This document shows positions 7,179-7,622 of a stretch of 7,622 nt of DNA, one piece after another. The notes under the pieces were generated by a model that worked only from the letters and a program-made list of their open reading frames with translations, searched no databases and had not been told where the DNA came from. The stretch is from contig JACCZJ010000349.1 in the NCBI GenBank assembly GCA_013696065.1, positions 1 through 7,622 on the forward strand, in the 5' to 3' direction. How positions within the stretch are numbered: position 1 is the stretch's first letter; each line of letters opens with the position of its first letter. The DNA comes from Nocardioidaceae bacterium (GTDB lineage Bacteria; Actinomycetota; Actinomycetes; Propionibacteriales; Nocardioidaceae). The position numbers and the translations under genes were made by a program.

Positions 7179-7574
7179 TCAGTCGGAGGACTTGACCGCC
7201 AGCACCGGGCAGGACGCGTCCAGGAGGACGCGCTGGGCCGTACTGCCAAGGATCAGCTTGCCCACGGGAGTCCGTGGGCGTAGGCCTATCACGATGAGTT
7301 CGGCATGCAGGTCGGCCGCCATACCGATGATCTCCTCAGACGGGTCACGTGAGCTATTGCTGCGTAGCAACTGGTAGTCGAGGCCGGACGCCTCCAGCCG
7401 GGAACGCAACCTCGTTGCAGTCTCGTCGTCTGCGTAATAGCGGTCGTCGGTGCCGGCGCCGCTCGTCGCATTCAGCACCACCAGTGGGAGCTGTCGACGC
7501 TGAGCCTCTGCGATCGAGGCCTCAAACGCCGCTTCGCCCACAGGCGTGGGCACATATCCGGTCAAGATCGGCAT
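7179..7574 (-). CDS. Universal stress protein family protein (UspA-like)
   Basis: The predicted protein is a single-domain, cytoplasmic Usp-fold protein of 131 residues, a usual length for one domain. The N-terminal strand and loop read MPILTGYVPTPVGEAAF, then a helix, strand LPLVVLNAT (29-37), and a C-terminal half with LIVIGL (93-98) followed by RTPVGKLILGS (101-111) and CPVLAVK (122-128). ATP-binding members have G-2X-G-9X-G-S/T. Here Gly97 is followed by Leu-Arg-Pro100, so the second glycine is proline, while Gly110-Ser111 remain. The N-terminal acidic residue expected before the first loop is also absent (GYVPTP). Nucleotide binding is therefore doubtful. ATG at 7574 is chosen because GGAG lies five bases upstream on the minus strand. 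An earlier in-frame start at 7610 would add 12 residues unlike the family. The gene is convergent with tuf and is not part of the str operon. Its promoter lies at or beyond the window edge. Confidence 0.85.
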   Translation of the reverse strand: MPILTGYVPTPVGEAAFEASIAEAQRRQLPLVVLNATSGAGTDDRYYADDETATRLRSRLEASGLDYQLLRSNSSRDPSEEIIGMAADLHAELIVIGLRPRTPVGKLILGSTAQRVLLDASCPVLAVKSSD

Positions 7575-7622
7575 GCTTGCTCCGTATCGTCGGCACCCTT
7601 GGGCCGCCACCTCAGACGAAGC

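Overview
This window carries the end of rpoC and the complete str (streptomycin) operon, rpsL-rpsG-fusA-tuf, of a high-G+C Gram-positive bacterium. The protein sequences are actinobacterial: a 124-residue S12, a 156-residue S7, a 700-residue EF-G, a 397-residue EF-Tu with an FFNNYRPQFYF segment, and an RpoC tail of the RVEPTEEAR type. An order such as Micrococcales is plausible, but I cannot fix the genus from this sequence.

Layout. Bases 2-139 are the last 45 codons of rpoC, followed by a strong GC-rich hairpin terminator (170-204). A near-perfect 39-bp inverted repeat (234-272) of unknown role comes next. Two genes of uncertain function separate rpoBC from the str operon. The first is a roughly 10-helix integral membrane protein (391-1698). 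The second is a 175-residue soluble protein with a C-terminal segment resembling ribbon-helix-helix DNA-binding domains (1830-2357). Both have a promoter -10-like element almost touching the ATG and no Shine-Dalgarno sequence, so both look leaderless.

The str operon has a textbook sigma-70-type promoter (TTGACC, 17 bp, TAATCT; 2406-2434) and a leader of about 240 nt that can fold into several hairpins. rpsL (GTG, 2684-3058) overlaps rpsG (ATG, 3058-3528) by one base. fusA (GTG, 3642-5744) and tuf (GTG, 5808-7001) follow. These genes supply two 30S proteins of the decoding and mRNA-exit regions plus the two elongation GTPases, so one transcript links ribosome assembly with elongation capacity. 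A hairpin with a UUCG tetraloop and a T-run (7056-7090) ends the operon.

Beyond it, a convergent universal-stress-family gene (7179-7574, minus strand) has its own hairpin (7151-7174) just past its stop.

The region is largely core housekeeping DNA. I found no CRISPR array, tRNA, rRNA, insertion sequence or prophage. The items most worth checking are the 39-bp palindrome, the structured rpsL leader, the altered G5 loop in EF-Tu, and the putative DNA-binding protein encoded immediately upstream of the str promoter.
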